Shown: positions 43,677 to 52,324 of the stretch, piece after piece
How the letters are laid out: the number at the start of each line of letters is the position of its first letter
How positions within the stretch are numbered: position 1 is the first letter of the stretch
Origin: Flavisolibacter ginsengisoli DSM 18119
Lineage (GTDB): Bacteria > Bacteroidota > Bacteroidia > Chitinophagales > Chitinophagaceae
Length of the DNA stretch: 64,000 bases
Assembly: GCF_900129295.1 (NCBI RefSeq)
Contig: NZ_FQUU01000008.1
Span: forward strand, 124,001-188,000
Direction of reading: 5' to 3'
The notes under the pieces: generated by a model
Database searches by the model: none
What the model was told of the DNA's origin: nothing
The model's input: only the letters and a program-made list of their open reading frames with translations
Program-made: the position numbers and the translations under genes

Positions 43677-43737
43677 TTTCTTGTAGGGTTTAGGGGTAAA
43701 AGAGATATTTATTGTCCATTGCATACACTGCCTGCTA

Positions 43738-44826
43738 ATGACCGAAAACAGATATTGGAACTTGCTTGCTAAAAAACTGGCCGGAGATGCCGGGATTGAA
43801 GAATTACAGGAACTGGAAAGCCTGATAAAATCTCATCCTGAATGGCATTATTCGACTGAATTTATTGAGAATATCTGGAAGGTAAAGCCTGACGAATTAA
43901 ATTCTTATGACTCAGAAATAGCTTTCGAACTTCACCTTGACAATTTAAAAAAGAATGGAATTGATTTAGACCATGCTGATCCCCTCCCTATTCCATTCTC
44001 CGGACAAACATTAACCCGAAAATCTTATAAAAAAACCTGGGCTTTGGCATTATCAGCTGTTTGTTTATTGGCGCTGGTGCTTTGGATCCAACATTATACT
44101 TCTGTTCCTTCAGGCACGCCTGCTGATGAAAAAGCCTTCAGTGAGGTGTCAACCCGCTTTGGGTCCAAAACAAGAATGATTTTACCCGATAGTTCTGTTG
44201 TATGGTTGAATGCAGGGAGCAAACTTACCTACAATGAACATTTTGGCATTACCAACAGAAATACCACATTAACTGGTGAAGCATACTTTGATGTAAAGAA
44301 AAGTACTATTCCCTTTACCATTATGGCTAATGGCTTGCATATAAAAGTGTTAGGCACTGCTTTCAATGTAAGATCATACCCCGATGAGAGCAAGACGGAG
44401 ACCAGCCTGATCAGGGGCCGGGTGGAAATTACTCACGATAAAAGACCCGGAGAAGTATTCATACTAAAGCCTAATGAAAAACTGGTCATCGCTAATGAAC
44501 CGGAAGAAAAAAAGCCCCAGTTTACTCAAACAACTGAACCTAAAGTTGTTTTAAGCTCATTGACCCATTCAGCTGACAATACAATTGTTGAAACTTCCTG
44601 GGTGGATAATAAACTGGTTTTCCAGGATGAGAGTTTTGAAGAAGTGGCCAAAAGAATGGAAAAATGGTATAACGTCAGGATGGATATAAAAGACCAACAA
44701 CTTGCCAGGGTTAGGTTGGGTGGAACATTTGAAAATGAGAATATTCGGCAGGCGCTGGATGCATTGCGCATCGCAACGCCTTTTAATTATACTATAAATG
44801 AGAATACTATACTGATAACACGCTAA
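43738..44826 (+). CDS. FecR-type anti-sigma factor
   Basis: The 362-residue protein has an N-terminal cytoplasmic part (residues 1-97), where it can bind sigma. One transmembrane helix (TWALALSAVCLLALVLWIQHY, about residues 99-119) follows. The periplasmic FecR domain includes STRFGSKTRMILPDSSVVWL and GEAYFDVKKSTIPFTI, and a C-terminal DUF4974-like segment ends in ITR. It relays the signal from the STN domain of the neighbouring SusC to the sigma factor. The order sigma / fecR / susC is standard for Bacteroidota cell-surface signalling. Confidence 0.93.
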   Translation: MTENRYWNLLAKKLAGDAGIEELQELESLIKSHPEWHYSTEFIENIWKVKPDELNSYDSEIAFELHLDNLKKNGIDLDHADPLPIPFSGQTLTRKSYKKTWALALSAVCLLALVLWIQHYTSVPSGTPADEKAFSEVSTRFGSKTRMILPDSSVVWLNAGSKLTYNEHFGITNRNTTLTGEAYFDVKKSTIPFTIMANGLHIKVLGTAFNVRSYPDESKTETSLIRGRVEITHDKRPGEVFILKPNEKLVIANEPEEKKPQFTQTTEPKVVLSSLTHSADNTIVETSWVDNKLVFQDESFEEVAKRMEKWYNVRMDIKDQQLARVRLGGTFENENIRQALDALRIATPFNYTINENTILITR

Positions 44827-44919
44827 ACAGACTGCTTATGAAGGACAATACATCTTAAAGAACAAAGAACTAAATGGAGAGAAGATCATCAATTAACTTA
44901 TAACTTATAATGTCATAGT

Positions 44920-47900
44920 ATGAAAAAAAAGAGACACACGACTTATCTAAAACATCCCAACCTTTCAAACATAGGCCGGATTATGAAAATGATGTGTGCA
45001 TTTATGCTGTTAATATGCCTGCAGGTATCTGCGGCAGGTTTTAACCAGGACAGGGTCACGTTAAATCTTCAGTCGGCTGACCTCAAAAAGGTGCTGACAG
45101 AGATACAAAAGAAAACGACCTACCGTTTTTTGTATGACCAGGCGCTTATTAATAATAAGAAAGTAGATGTGCATGTTAAGGATGCTGAAGTTCCAGCTGT
45201 TTTAAACAGCATATTTGAAGGAATCGGTATTGGCTACCAGATCATGGATAATAACCTGATAGTATTGAAAGCTTCTGTTAATGGGCAGAAAATAGAAGTT
45301 CAGGATATAAGGATATCCGGTAAAGTTACCGGCCAGAATGGTGAAGGATTAGCTGGCGTTTCCATATCTGTTAAGGGGACCACTATCGGAACCACAACAG
45401 ATGCAGGAGGTAATTATACACTTAGTGTTCCGGATAACAGCACGACCCTTGTGTTTTCTTATGTTGGTTATGATGCGGTGGAAGAAGCTATCAATGGAAG
45501 AACTACTATAAATGTTTCATTAAGTTCTTCAAGAAACGCCCTGGATGAGATCGTTGTAATTGGATATGGTACTGCCAGCAAAAGAGACCTTACCGGATCT
45601 ATAGTAAAGATCTCAGGTAAAGAAGTAGCTGACAAGCCCAACTCTAACCCGATTGCTTCTTTACAGGGTAAAGTTGCCGGCTTATCGGTTGTTAACTCTG
45701 GAACTCCGGGACAGGCGCCAGATATCCGTATTAGAGGTACGATCAGCATTGGGCAGGTACATCCATTGTATGTCGTAGATGGAATTTTACAGGATAACAT
45801 TGACTACCTGAATCCTAATGATATTGAATCAATTGAAGTTTTGAAAGATCCTTCCTCGTTGGCCATCTTTGGTGTAAGAGGTGCAACAGGTGTAATTGCC
45901 ATTACCACCAAAAAGGCAAGAGCCGGGCAGGTGGTAGTGAACTTTAATACCAACTACGGTTTCAAGAAGCTGGTTGACAAGATCAAAATGGCAGATGCTG
46001 CACAATTTAAGACACTATTTGACCAGGAAAATTTAAACAATGGAGTGGTAGATCCTTTTGATTATGGTCCTTTAAATGCCAATACTAACTGGATCGATGC
46101 AGTAACTAGAACAGGAAAGTTCAGCAACAGTAACCTGAGCATTTCCGGAGGTTCTGACAGGAATAAATTCAATTTTGGTTTAGGTTATATATATGATGAA
46201 GGACTGATCGTTCATGAAAAACTGGACCGCCTGGTGCTTTCATTAGGGGATGAGTTTAAGATCAGCAATGTTTTTAAAATCGGAGTAAACTTAAATGCTT
46301 CCCGTCAAAATAGTCCTTATGACGCAACCTGGGTACTGGATGCAGCCCGAAAGGTAATGCCGCAGATATCTTCTGGTACAAAACCTTTCAAGGTTAGAAA
46401 CCCTTATGGTGGAGATACGATCACACAGAACTTATATTCTTTGCTTGACGTAGGTCTGCAAAACTCCGGAGTTATTAATCCATTGTTACAGGTTGAAAAC
46501 ACCTGGGATAAAACAAAAGGTGTTGAATACCGGACAGTGGGAAGTGTTTTTGGAGAAGTAAACTTTTTGAAAAATTTTACCTGGAGGTCTACATTTTATG
46601 CTGATATGAGTAACGTGGAAAGGCGTACTTACAACCCCAGGTATTATGGATATAATCCACGTACTAATGAAGTTGAATTGTATAGCCAGGTTACCGGTGT
46701 GAATGAAAGTAATCAAGACTGGAGGAAGTTCCAGCAGGACCATTTATTAACTTTTAAAAAGAATATTGGTGCTCATGGAATTACGGCAACAGGAGGTTTT
46801 ACAACCTACTATTTTGGAAATTTCAACAGGTATGCGAGTTCAAGTCAACCTGACCAAAATGCTGCACCAATTCCTAATGATCCAAGGTTCTGGTATGTTA
46901 CCAATGGTTTTGAGAATTCAGGAAGCACTTCTTCCAGTTCAGGTCAAAGTGAATATACCACCGTTTCTTACCTCGCAAGGGTGTTGTATAATTACCAGAA
47001 CAGGTATTTCCTTAATGCTTCCTACCGTGATGACGCTTCTTCAAGGATTCCTGAAAAGAATCGCCACCAGCAATTCTGGGCTGTTGGCGCCGCCTGGGAC
47101 CTGACCAAGGAAAGCTTTATGGCAGATCAGCGTTTCTTCGACTTTCTGAAGATTAAAGGTTCTATAGGCGTTCTAGGTAACCAATCGGCTTCGGATTTGG
47201 GAGGAAATTCATTAGATTACCCGTTCTATCCCAGATTAAATACAGGTACTGCAGCTAATTTTGGCACAGTAATGCATGCTGCAGCTGATCCATCTTATAT
47301 CCCAAATCCTGACTTGAAATGGGAAACGGTAAGTGCGAAAGAAATAGGATTTGAATTAAACGCATTTCAGAATCGTCTTCATTTTGAGGCTAATTATTTC
47401 TCAAGAACAACTAATAATTTAATGACCTATGTGAGCAGGTATACCATTGGTCAAAAAGATGAATTAGTAAATGGCGGAAAGATCAGGAACTGGGGGGAAG
47501 AGCTAAGTGCCAACTGGAATCAAAATATTTCCAAAGACTTCAATATAACCATTGGTGGAAATATTACCTTCTTAAAGAATAAAGTGATTAGCCTTGCACA
47601 AGATATTCCAACTGGAGTATTAATCAGAGGCTTTCAGAATAATGGAAGTGCTGAAGCAAGAACTTTGCCTGGGTATCCTATTGGTTCCTTCTATGGTTAT
47701 GTTGTTGAAGGCATTTACCAGAGCTATGCCGATATTTTAAAATCGCCAAATGCGGGTGCCCTGGGTGCCTACAGGCCAGGTGACTTTAAGTTCAAAGATG
47801 TAAATGGTGATGGAAAGATAACTTCCGATGACCGCACTGTTATCGGAAATCCAACGCCTGATTTCACCTATGGAAGTTCAATTAATTTCAACTACAAAGG

Positions 47901-48342
47901 TTTGAGTTTAGGCATCGATGTTAATGGAGTATATGGAAACGAGATCTTCAGAACATGGGGATCATTGGAATCACCTTTCCAGCGTGTGAACTATGCGGCT
48001 TTCCAGATAGATGCATGGCACGGACCTGGCACTTCAAACTGGGTTCCATTGGTTAGCCAGGCCGATCGTTTTAATTATAACGGATCAACCTATAATATTG
48101 AAGATGGTAGTTACTTCCGTATTCGAAATGTGCAACTGGGTTATAATTTTGGAAGAAGCACTATATCCAGGTTAAAAATGACTAACCTACGTATCTATGC
48201 CAACGTTCAAAACTTAAAGACCTTTAAGCACAATTATGGATATACAGCAGAATATGGTGGTGATGCAACTGGCTTTGGCTTTGACAATGCCGGTGGTGCT
48301 TTACCAATGGTAGGAACTATAGGTTTGAATGTTACTTTTTAA
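44920..48342 (+). CDS. susC: SusC/RagA-type TonB-linked outer-membrane protein with STN domain
   Basis: The 1140-residue transporter imports oligosaccharides with SusD. Its order is: signal sequence (about residues 1-40), STN domain (VTLNLQSADLKKVLTEIQKK, residues about 44-110), a carboxypeptidase-D regulatory-like beta domain (ISGKVTGQNGEGLAGVSISV), a TonB-box region (DEIVVIGYGTASKRDLTGS), plug (PDIRIRGTISIGQVHPLYVV) and a large beta-barrel ending MVGTIGLNVTF. The STN domain indicates signalling through FecR to the sigma factor. SusD starts 18 bp later. Confidence 0.96.
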   Translation: MKKKRHTTYLKHPNLSNIGRIMKMMCAFMLLICLQVSAAGFNQDRVTLNLQSADLKKVLTEIQKKTTYRFLYDQALINNKKVDVHVKDAEVPAVLNSIFEGIGIGYQIMDNNLIVLKASVNGQKIEVQDIRISGKVTGQNGEGLAGVSISVKGTTIGTTTDAGGNYTLSVPDNSTTLVFSYVGYDAVEEAINGRTTINVSLSSSRNALDEIVVIGYGTASKRDLTGSIVKISGKEVADKPNSNPIASLQGKVAGLSVVNSGTPGQAPDIRIRGTISIGQVHPLYVVDGILQDNIDYLNPNDIESIEVLKDPSSLAIFGVRGATGVIAITTKKARAGQVVVNFNTNYGFKKLVDKIKMADAAQFKTLFDQENLNNGVVDPFDYGPLNANTNWIDAVTRTGKFSNSNLSISGGSDRNKFNFGLGYIYDEGLIVHEKLDRLVLSLGDEFKISNVFKIGVNLNASRQNSPYDATWVLDAARKVMPQISSGTKPFKVRNPYGGDTITQNLYSLLDVGLQNSGVINPLLQVENTWDKTKGVEYRTVGSVFGEVNFLKNFTWRSTFYADMSNVERRTYNPRYYGYNPRTNEVELYSQVTGVNESNQDWRKFQQDHLLTFKKNIGAHGITATGGFTTYYFGNFNRYASSSQPDQNAAPIPNDPRFWYVTNGFENSGSTSSSSGQSEYTTVSYLARVLYNYQNRYFLNASYRDDASSRIPEKNRHQQFWAVGAAWDLTKESFMADQRFFDFLKIKGSIGVLGNQSASDLGGNSLDYPFYPRLNTGTAANFGTVMHAAADPSYIPNPDLKWETVSAKEIGFELNAFQNRLHFEANYFSRTTNNLMTYVSRYTIGQKDELVNGGKIRNWGEELSANWNQNISKDFNITIGGNITFLKNKVISLAQDIPTGVLIRGFQNNGSAEARTLPGYPIGSFYGYVVEGIYQSYADILKSPNAGALGAYRPGDFKFKDVNGDGKITSDDRTVIGNPTPDFTYGSSINFNYKGLSLGIDVNGVYGNEIFRTWGSLESPFQRVNYAAFQIDAWHGPGTSNWVPLVSQADRFNYNGSTYNIEDGSYFRIRNVQLGYNFGRSTISRLKMTNLRIYANVQNLKTFKHNYGYTAEYGGDATGFGFDNAGGALPMVGTIGLNVTF

Positions 48343-48360
48343 ATTTCTAATTCTAATTGC

Positions 48361-49941
48361 ATGAAAAAAAATAAAATAATATTCTGGAGTTTATTGGCTG
48401 CTATTCCGATGTTGTTAGCAGTAGCCGGATGTAAAAAGTTCCTGGATCGTAAGCCGCTTACGGCGACCTTACAAGATTTGAACCAGGGCGCCTTAGAGGG
48501 GCAGGTATTAGGGATGTATTCGAACCTCAGAACACTTGCAGGTTTTTCATTACTTCCATGGATCGACTTTCACAGCATTCGGGGTGATGATGCTCAAAAA
48601 GGAAGTGATAATACAGATGGCAATGAAGTGATCACTGAATTTGATACGTACCAATATACCAAGGATGATTGGGCACCCAATACCTATTGGAATGACCACT
48701 ATGCAATGATCAACCTGGCGAACGAAGCTCTATATACAGCAGTTGATTCCTTAAAGGTTTCAGATGCAGCGTCATTAAGAAATATTGGTGAAGCCTGTTT
48801 TTTCAGAGCTTACTCTTACTTTGAATTGGTAAAGACCTATGGAGATGTACCGCTGATCAACTTTAAAGTAAAAACTGCTGCCCAGGGAATTGTACCTAAA
48901 TCACCTGCTTCCAGGATCTATGAATTCATAGATTCCAATTTGCAGGCTGCGGTAAGTTTACTGCCAGTTTCTTCTTCCGAATATGGTGCAGGGTATGATG
49001 GGAGGTTAACTAAAGGGGCGGCCAATACCTTATGGGCACAGACCTATTTGTTCCGAAGTAATTGGGCGAGAGTAGCTGCACTTTGTACAGAGGTAATAGC
49101 TTCCAATCAATATTCATTAGTGCCTAATTTCTCTGATATCTGGAGAACTGAAGGAGAAAATGGTCCTGAATCCATATTCGAAATGCAGGCTTATGTAGGA
49201 CCTGGAGCAGCTTCTAATTCTGCTGTAGATTTCGGTTCTGATTGGGGAACCAGCCAGCAGGTTCGCCGCAACGGAGCGCCTATTGAATGGAACCTTGGCT
49301 GGGGTTGGAATACGCCAACAGATAAGTTGGTTAGTGATTGGCCGGCAGACGATCCCAGGAAACAACAAACAATTTTATTTTCTGGTCAAAATGATGGGGG
49401 CCGTGACCTGGGAGGCTTTGGAGCTAATGTTCCTGCCTATTCCAATCCTGCAGGCACAGGAGGCCTTGCACAGAAATACTGGAATAAGAAATTGTATACA
49501 GGAAATGATCCCACCATTCGTCAGTCAACTGGTTACATCAATGCCAGTGGTGCTGCCCGTTGGATCAACCACAGAATTTTGCGGTACGCAGATGTGATCC
49601 TTATGTTAGCGGAAGCAGACAATGAATTAGGAAATGGTGCAGCTGCTGCTGAAAACCTTGAGTTGATTCGCAACAGGGCCAGTGGTAATAAAGGACCTTT
49701 GCGTACTATAGTTCCAAAGATCGACTTTGTTAACCAGGCGCAAATGCGCCAGGCTATCAAAGACGAAAGACGTTGGGAGTTTGCCATGGAAGGATACCGC
49801 TTCTACGACCTGGTGCGTTGGGGTGATGCAGATGCCGTGCTTGGACCACTTGGATATACACATCGGGCGAGGTTCTATCCTATTCCGCAAAAAGCAATTG
49901 ATCTTTCAGGTGGTGTACTGACACAAAATCCAGAATGGTAA
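48361..49941 (+). CDS. susD: SusD/RagB-type glycan-binding lipoprotein
   Basis: The 526-residue outer-membrane lipoprotein has the lipobox VAGC, the lipid on Cys24, then KKFLDRKPLTATLQDLN. TPR-like helices follow, with ALYTAVDSLKVSDAASLRNIGEACFFRAYSYFELVKTYGDVPL, a hallmark of the family. The C-terminus has ERRWEFAMEGYRFYDLVRWGD and the final YPIPQKAIDLS. It binds glycans and forms the lid of SusC. A perfect 12-bp hairpin follows the gene. Confidence 0.96.
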   Translation: MKKNKIIFWSLLAAIPMLLAVAGCKKFLDRKPLTATLQDLNQGALEGQVLGMYSNLRTLAGFSLLPWIDFHSIRGDDAQKGSDNTDGNEVITEFDTYQYTKDDWAPNTYWNDHYAMINLANEALYTAVDSLKVSDAASLRNIGEACFFRAYSYFELVKTYGDVPLINFKVKTAAQGIVPKSPASRIYEFIDSNLQAAVSLLPVSSSEYGAGYDGRLTKGAANTLWAQTYLFRSNWARVAALCTEVIASNQYSLVPNFSDIWRTEGENGPESIFEMQAYVGPGAASNSAVDFGSDWGTSQQVRRNGAPIEWNLGWGWNTPTDKLVSDWPADDPRKQQTILFSGQNDGGRDLGGFGANVPAYSNPAGTGGLAQKYWNKKLYTGNDPTIRQSTGYINASGAARWINHRILRYADVILMLAEADNELGNGAAAAENLELIRNRASGNKGPLRTIVPKIDFVNQAQMRQAIKDERRWEFAMEGYRFYDLVRWGDADAVLGPLGYTHRARFYPIPQKAIDLSGGVLTQNPEW

Positions 49942-49950
49942 TCTTATAAT

Positions 49951-49982
49951 GATAAGTTGCCTGGAAAGGCAACTTATCTTTT
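49951..49982 (+). terminator. Perfect hairpin between susD and the LamG gene
   Basis: A 12-bp perfect stem (GATAAGTTGCCT/AGGCAACTTATC) with a GGAA loop is followed by a T-stretch (TTTTC). As an attenuator it would lower expression of the downstream LamG lipoprotein. Confidence 0.75.
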
Positions 49983-50006
49983 CAAATCATTAAAGTTTTA
50001 ATTATT

Positions 50007-50843
50007 ATGAATTACATGAATAAAATAGTTAGAAGCACAGTGATCCTGGCTGCTTTTAGCTTTGCGGTGATGGGATGTCAGAAAATGGACCGACCTACTT
50101 TAGGAGATTATGCAAAAGATACAAATCCTCCCGGAGGTCCCCTAAAATTTTATGCTGCCATGGATGGCACTTCAGTTGACAGTACAAGAGCCAACTTTGG
50201 TGCTGAAAAAGATATTACTTATACAGCGGGTGTGCAAGGACAAGCAATGGATGGTACACATAATGGCTATATAAGCTATGGTTCGGCTAATGATTTTAAA
50301 AAATCTACCAGTTTTACTGTTGCCTTTTGGCTGAAGAAAAATGGTCCCAATCCGGCCGGAGCTGGTACATCTTTCGTCTTTGGTTTAGCTACTACAACAG
50401 ATATATGGACAAAACAGGACATGTTCCTTGAGTTTGAAGATGCCGGAAATCCAAGCAGTGCCGACCTGGCTTCTGCCAAGTTCTATTTATTAGATCAGTG
50501 GTTTGAATTTACAGGTGCTAAAAGAATGCCTCATGTATTGGACGGTCAGTGGCATCATTTAGCATTTACATTTGATCAAACTACCTCAACACTTACTACG
50601 TACATTGATGGACAAGCTTTCACTAATCTTCCTGCAGATTTTGGAAAGTTTACAAATAATGGCGGACAGGTTAATTTCTCAAAATCTGCTGGTTTAGTAA
50701 TTGGTGGTGCAGGACATTATGCTATTGGTAAAACTCCAGATAGCTGGATGGGTAATTTTAATGGTATGATTGATCAATTCAGGTTATATGATACTGCTCT
50801 TTCTGCTAGTGAAGTTGCAGATTTGTTTACGAACAAAAAATAA
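50007..50843 (+). CDS. LamG-like (concanavalin A-type) surface lipoprotein
   Basis: The 278-residue lipoprotein has the lipobox FAVMGCQ (Cys24). A laminin-G-like jellyroll covers residues about 45-275: MDGTHNGYISYGSANDFKKS, FTVAFWLKKNGPNPAGAGTS, HVLDGQWHHLAFTFDQTTST, TTYIDGQAFTNLP and MIDQFRLYDTALSASEVADLF. These are typical of LamG_3 domains. Its position after susD equals that of SusE/SusF, so it is likely a surface glycan-binding protein. A bidirectional terminator follows. No catalytic residues were seen. Confidence 0.88.
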   Translation: MNYMNKIVRSTVILAAFSFAVMGCQKMDRPTLGDYAKDTNPPGGPLKFYAAMDGTSVDSTRANFGAEKDITYTAGVQGQAMDGTHNGYISYGSANDFKKSTSFTVAFWLKKNGPNPAGAGTSFVFGLATTTDIWTKQDMFLEFEDAGNPSSADLASAKFYLLDQWFEFTGAKRMPHVLDGQWHHLAFTFDQTTSTLTTYIDGQAFTNLPADFGKFTNNGGQVNFSKSAGLVIGGAGHYAIGKTPDSWMGNFNGMIDQFRLYDTALSASEVADLFTNKK

Positions 50844-50857
50844 TAAGACTTAAATAA

Positions 50858-50895
50858 AATTAAAAGAGGGCTGTGAATACAGCCCTCTTTTAATT
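50858..50895. terminator. Perfect bidirectional terminator
   Basis: A perfect 17-bp stem at 50858-50874 and 50879-50895, with loop GAAT, is A-rich on one side and T-rich on the other. It serves the LamG gene and the convergent cytochrome gene. Confidence 0.9.
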
Positions 50896-50930
50896 ATTAT
50901 AATGACCACTTTCTTTCTAATTCAATCATA

Positions 50931-52202
50931 TTATTTTTTCCGGGGTTCTTTTTTTAATTCAAGAAGTATTCTCTTTGTTTCATCAGGATAAATACTAACA
51001 TAGTGCGAGCGGATCATAGCTGCTACTGGCTGCTCCTCCCCTTGTAATCTTACAGCAATAGCTTTTGAAGGCTGCAATGGCATGTGGCAATCAATACAAT
51101 TACTGGTAATTACTTTACCCAGGCTTTGGGTTAATTTACAATCAGAACCATGTCCATTGTTATGACATTCCATACATCTCTGTGAAAACAATGCAGTTTG
51201 CCCTTTCTCCCGCTGGTGAGTATTGTGACAAGTATTACAAGTCAATGTCTGCGTCATTCTAAAACATTTACTTGCCCGCATCAACGCGTATTGATTTCCA
51301 TGCACATCAATATTTTCAGGCTTCGGAGCAGTGGTATCTACAATATAAAAATCAGATAGCTTATCTCCCACCTTAAAGCTAAATGAAGGCTGTGTTTTTT
51401 GAAGGCGGCCTCCATGGCACGATGCACATAGATCAAGGTTCTGCTGTCTCGATAAAGATGCCGGGTTGATAATAAACTGTCCTTTCTTTTCATTGGGATG
51501 CGCTGACTGAAAGTCCACATGCTTTGCTGCGGGTCCATGGCATTTTTCACAGTCAACACCAAGTATTAATCTCGTTGAATCAAACCTCTCAGGCTCAATC
51601 CCGGGGTCTGAGATAGTTTTAGCATAAGTGGCATGACACTCCAGGCAACGGGAAGTAATTACACGGTTGAAAACTACCTTATCGGGAAATCCGGGACTAT
51701 TAGACCATGTGTCAGCTGCTGTGAAATAAGTTATGGGTAATTGAAACAATTTATGGTCTGACCAATAAAGATAGCTCTGGCCCATAGTGCCCGAACCAAC
51801 CACAATGTCAAAGCGTTTGGCCTTCTTCTGCTGGTCTCGAAAATATTCCACCTGGTAAAACCCATTAGATCTTTTTTCCATTTCCACGACAACGCTGGCA
51901 TTAAAAAAATAGGCATTCTTTCCTGCCTCAAAGCTTCCCTTGATATATTCAGCAGTAGCAGGCCTGGAAGTTAGATAATGAGCCGTTTTCAAATGATGAT
52001 CAAAAATATCTTTATGACAACCGGCACAGGAGGCAGAACCAGCAAACCTTTCACCTGAAGCGTTTTCAATTACTCCTGGGTTTTCATCCTTCTTATCTGA
52101 GCATTTTGAAAAAACTAACACCCCTATGGCCATTAAACCAACTATGGTGACAGTACGTGGATATTTCAGTATTCTTTTGAATGTAAAAGGATAGGTTGCC
52201 AT
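50931..52202 (-). CDS. Multihaem cytochrome c lipoprotein (7 CxxCH)
   Basis: The 423-residue exported protein has one N-terminal membrane/lipobox segment (VTIVGLMAIGVLVFSKC). Seven c-type haem motifs are present: CAGCH, CLECH, CEKCH, CASCH, CNTCH, CMECH and CIDCH. Many additional His residues could be distal ligands. The arrangement resembles cytochrome c554/NrfA-like multihaem modules and DmsE-type electron carriers; the catalytic CxxCK of NrfA is absent. It is transcribed away from and divergent to the CRTAC1-like gene (122 bp gap), inside a glycan locus. Electron partner unknown. Confidence 0.9.
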   Translation of the reverse strand: MATYPFTFKRILKYPRTVTIVGLMAIGVLVFSKCSDKKDENPGVIENASGERFAGSASCAGCHKDIFDHHLKTAHYLTSRPATAEYIKGSFEAGKNAYFFNASVVVEMEKRSNGFYQVEYFRDQQKKAKRFDIVVGSGTMGQSYLYWSDHKLFQLPITYFTAADTWSNSPGFPDKVVFNRVITSRCLECHATYAKTISDPGIEPERFDSTRLILGVDCEKCHGPAAKHVDFQSAHPNEKKGQFIINPASLSRQQNLDLCASCHGGRLQKTQPSFSFKVGDKLSDFYIVDTTAPKPENIDVHGNQYALMRASKCFRMTQTLTCNTCHNTHQREKGQTALFSQRCMECHNNGHGSDCKLTQSLGKVITSNCIDCHMPLQPSKAIAVRLQGEEQPVAAMIRSHYVSIYPDETKRILLELKKEPRKK

Positions 52203-52324
52203 AATAAACTTAAGTAAATTTACAAGCTAATGTTATAATCCGTGAGCTCCAAAGCCTTCGGTGCAATTGATAAATTATCTCGTAACATTTATTTGCTAAT
52301 TCCTGACGAATAAATATTTAAACT

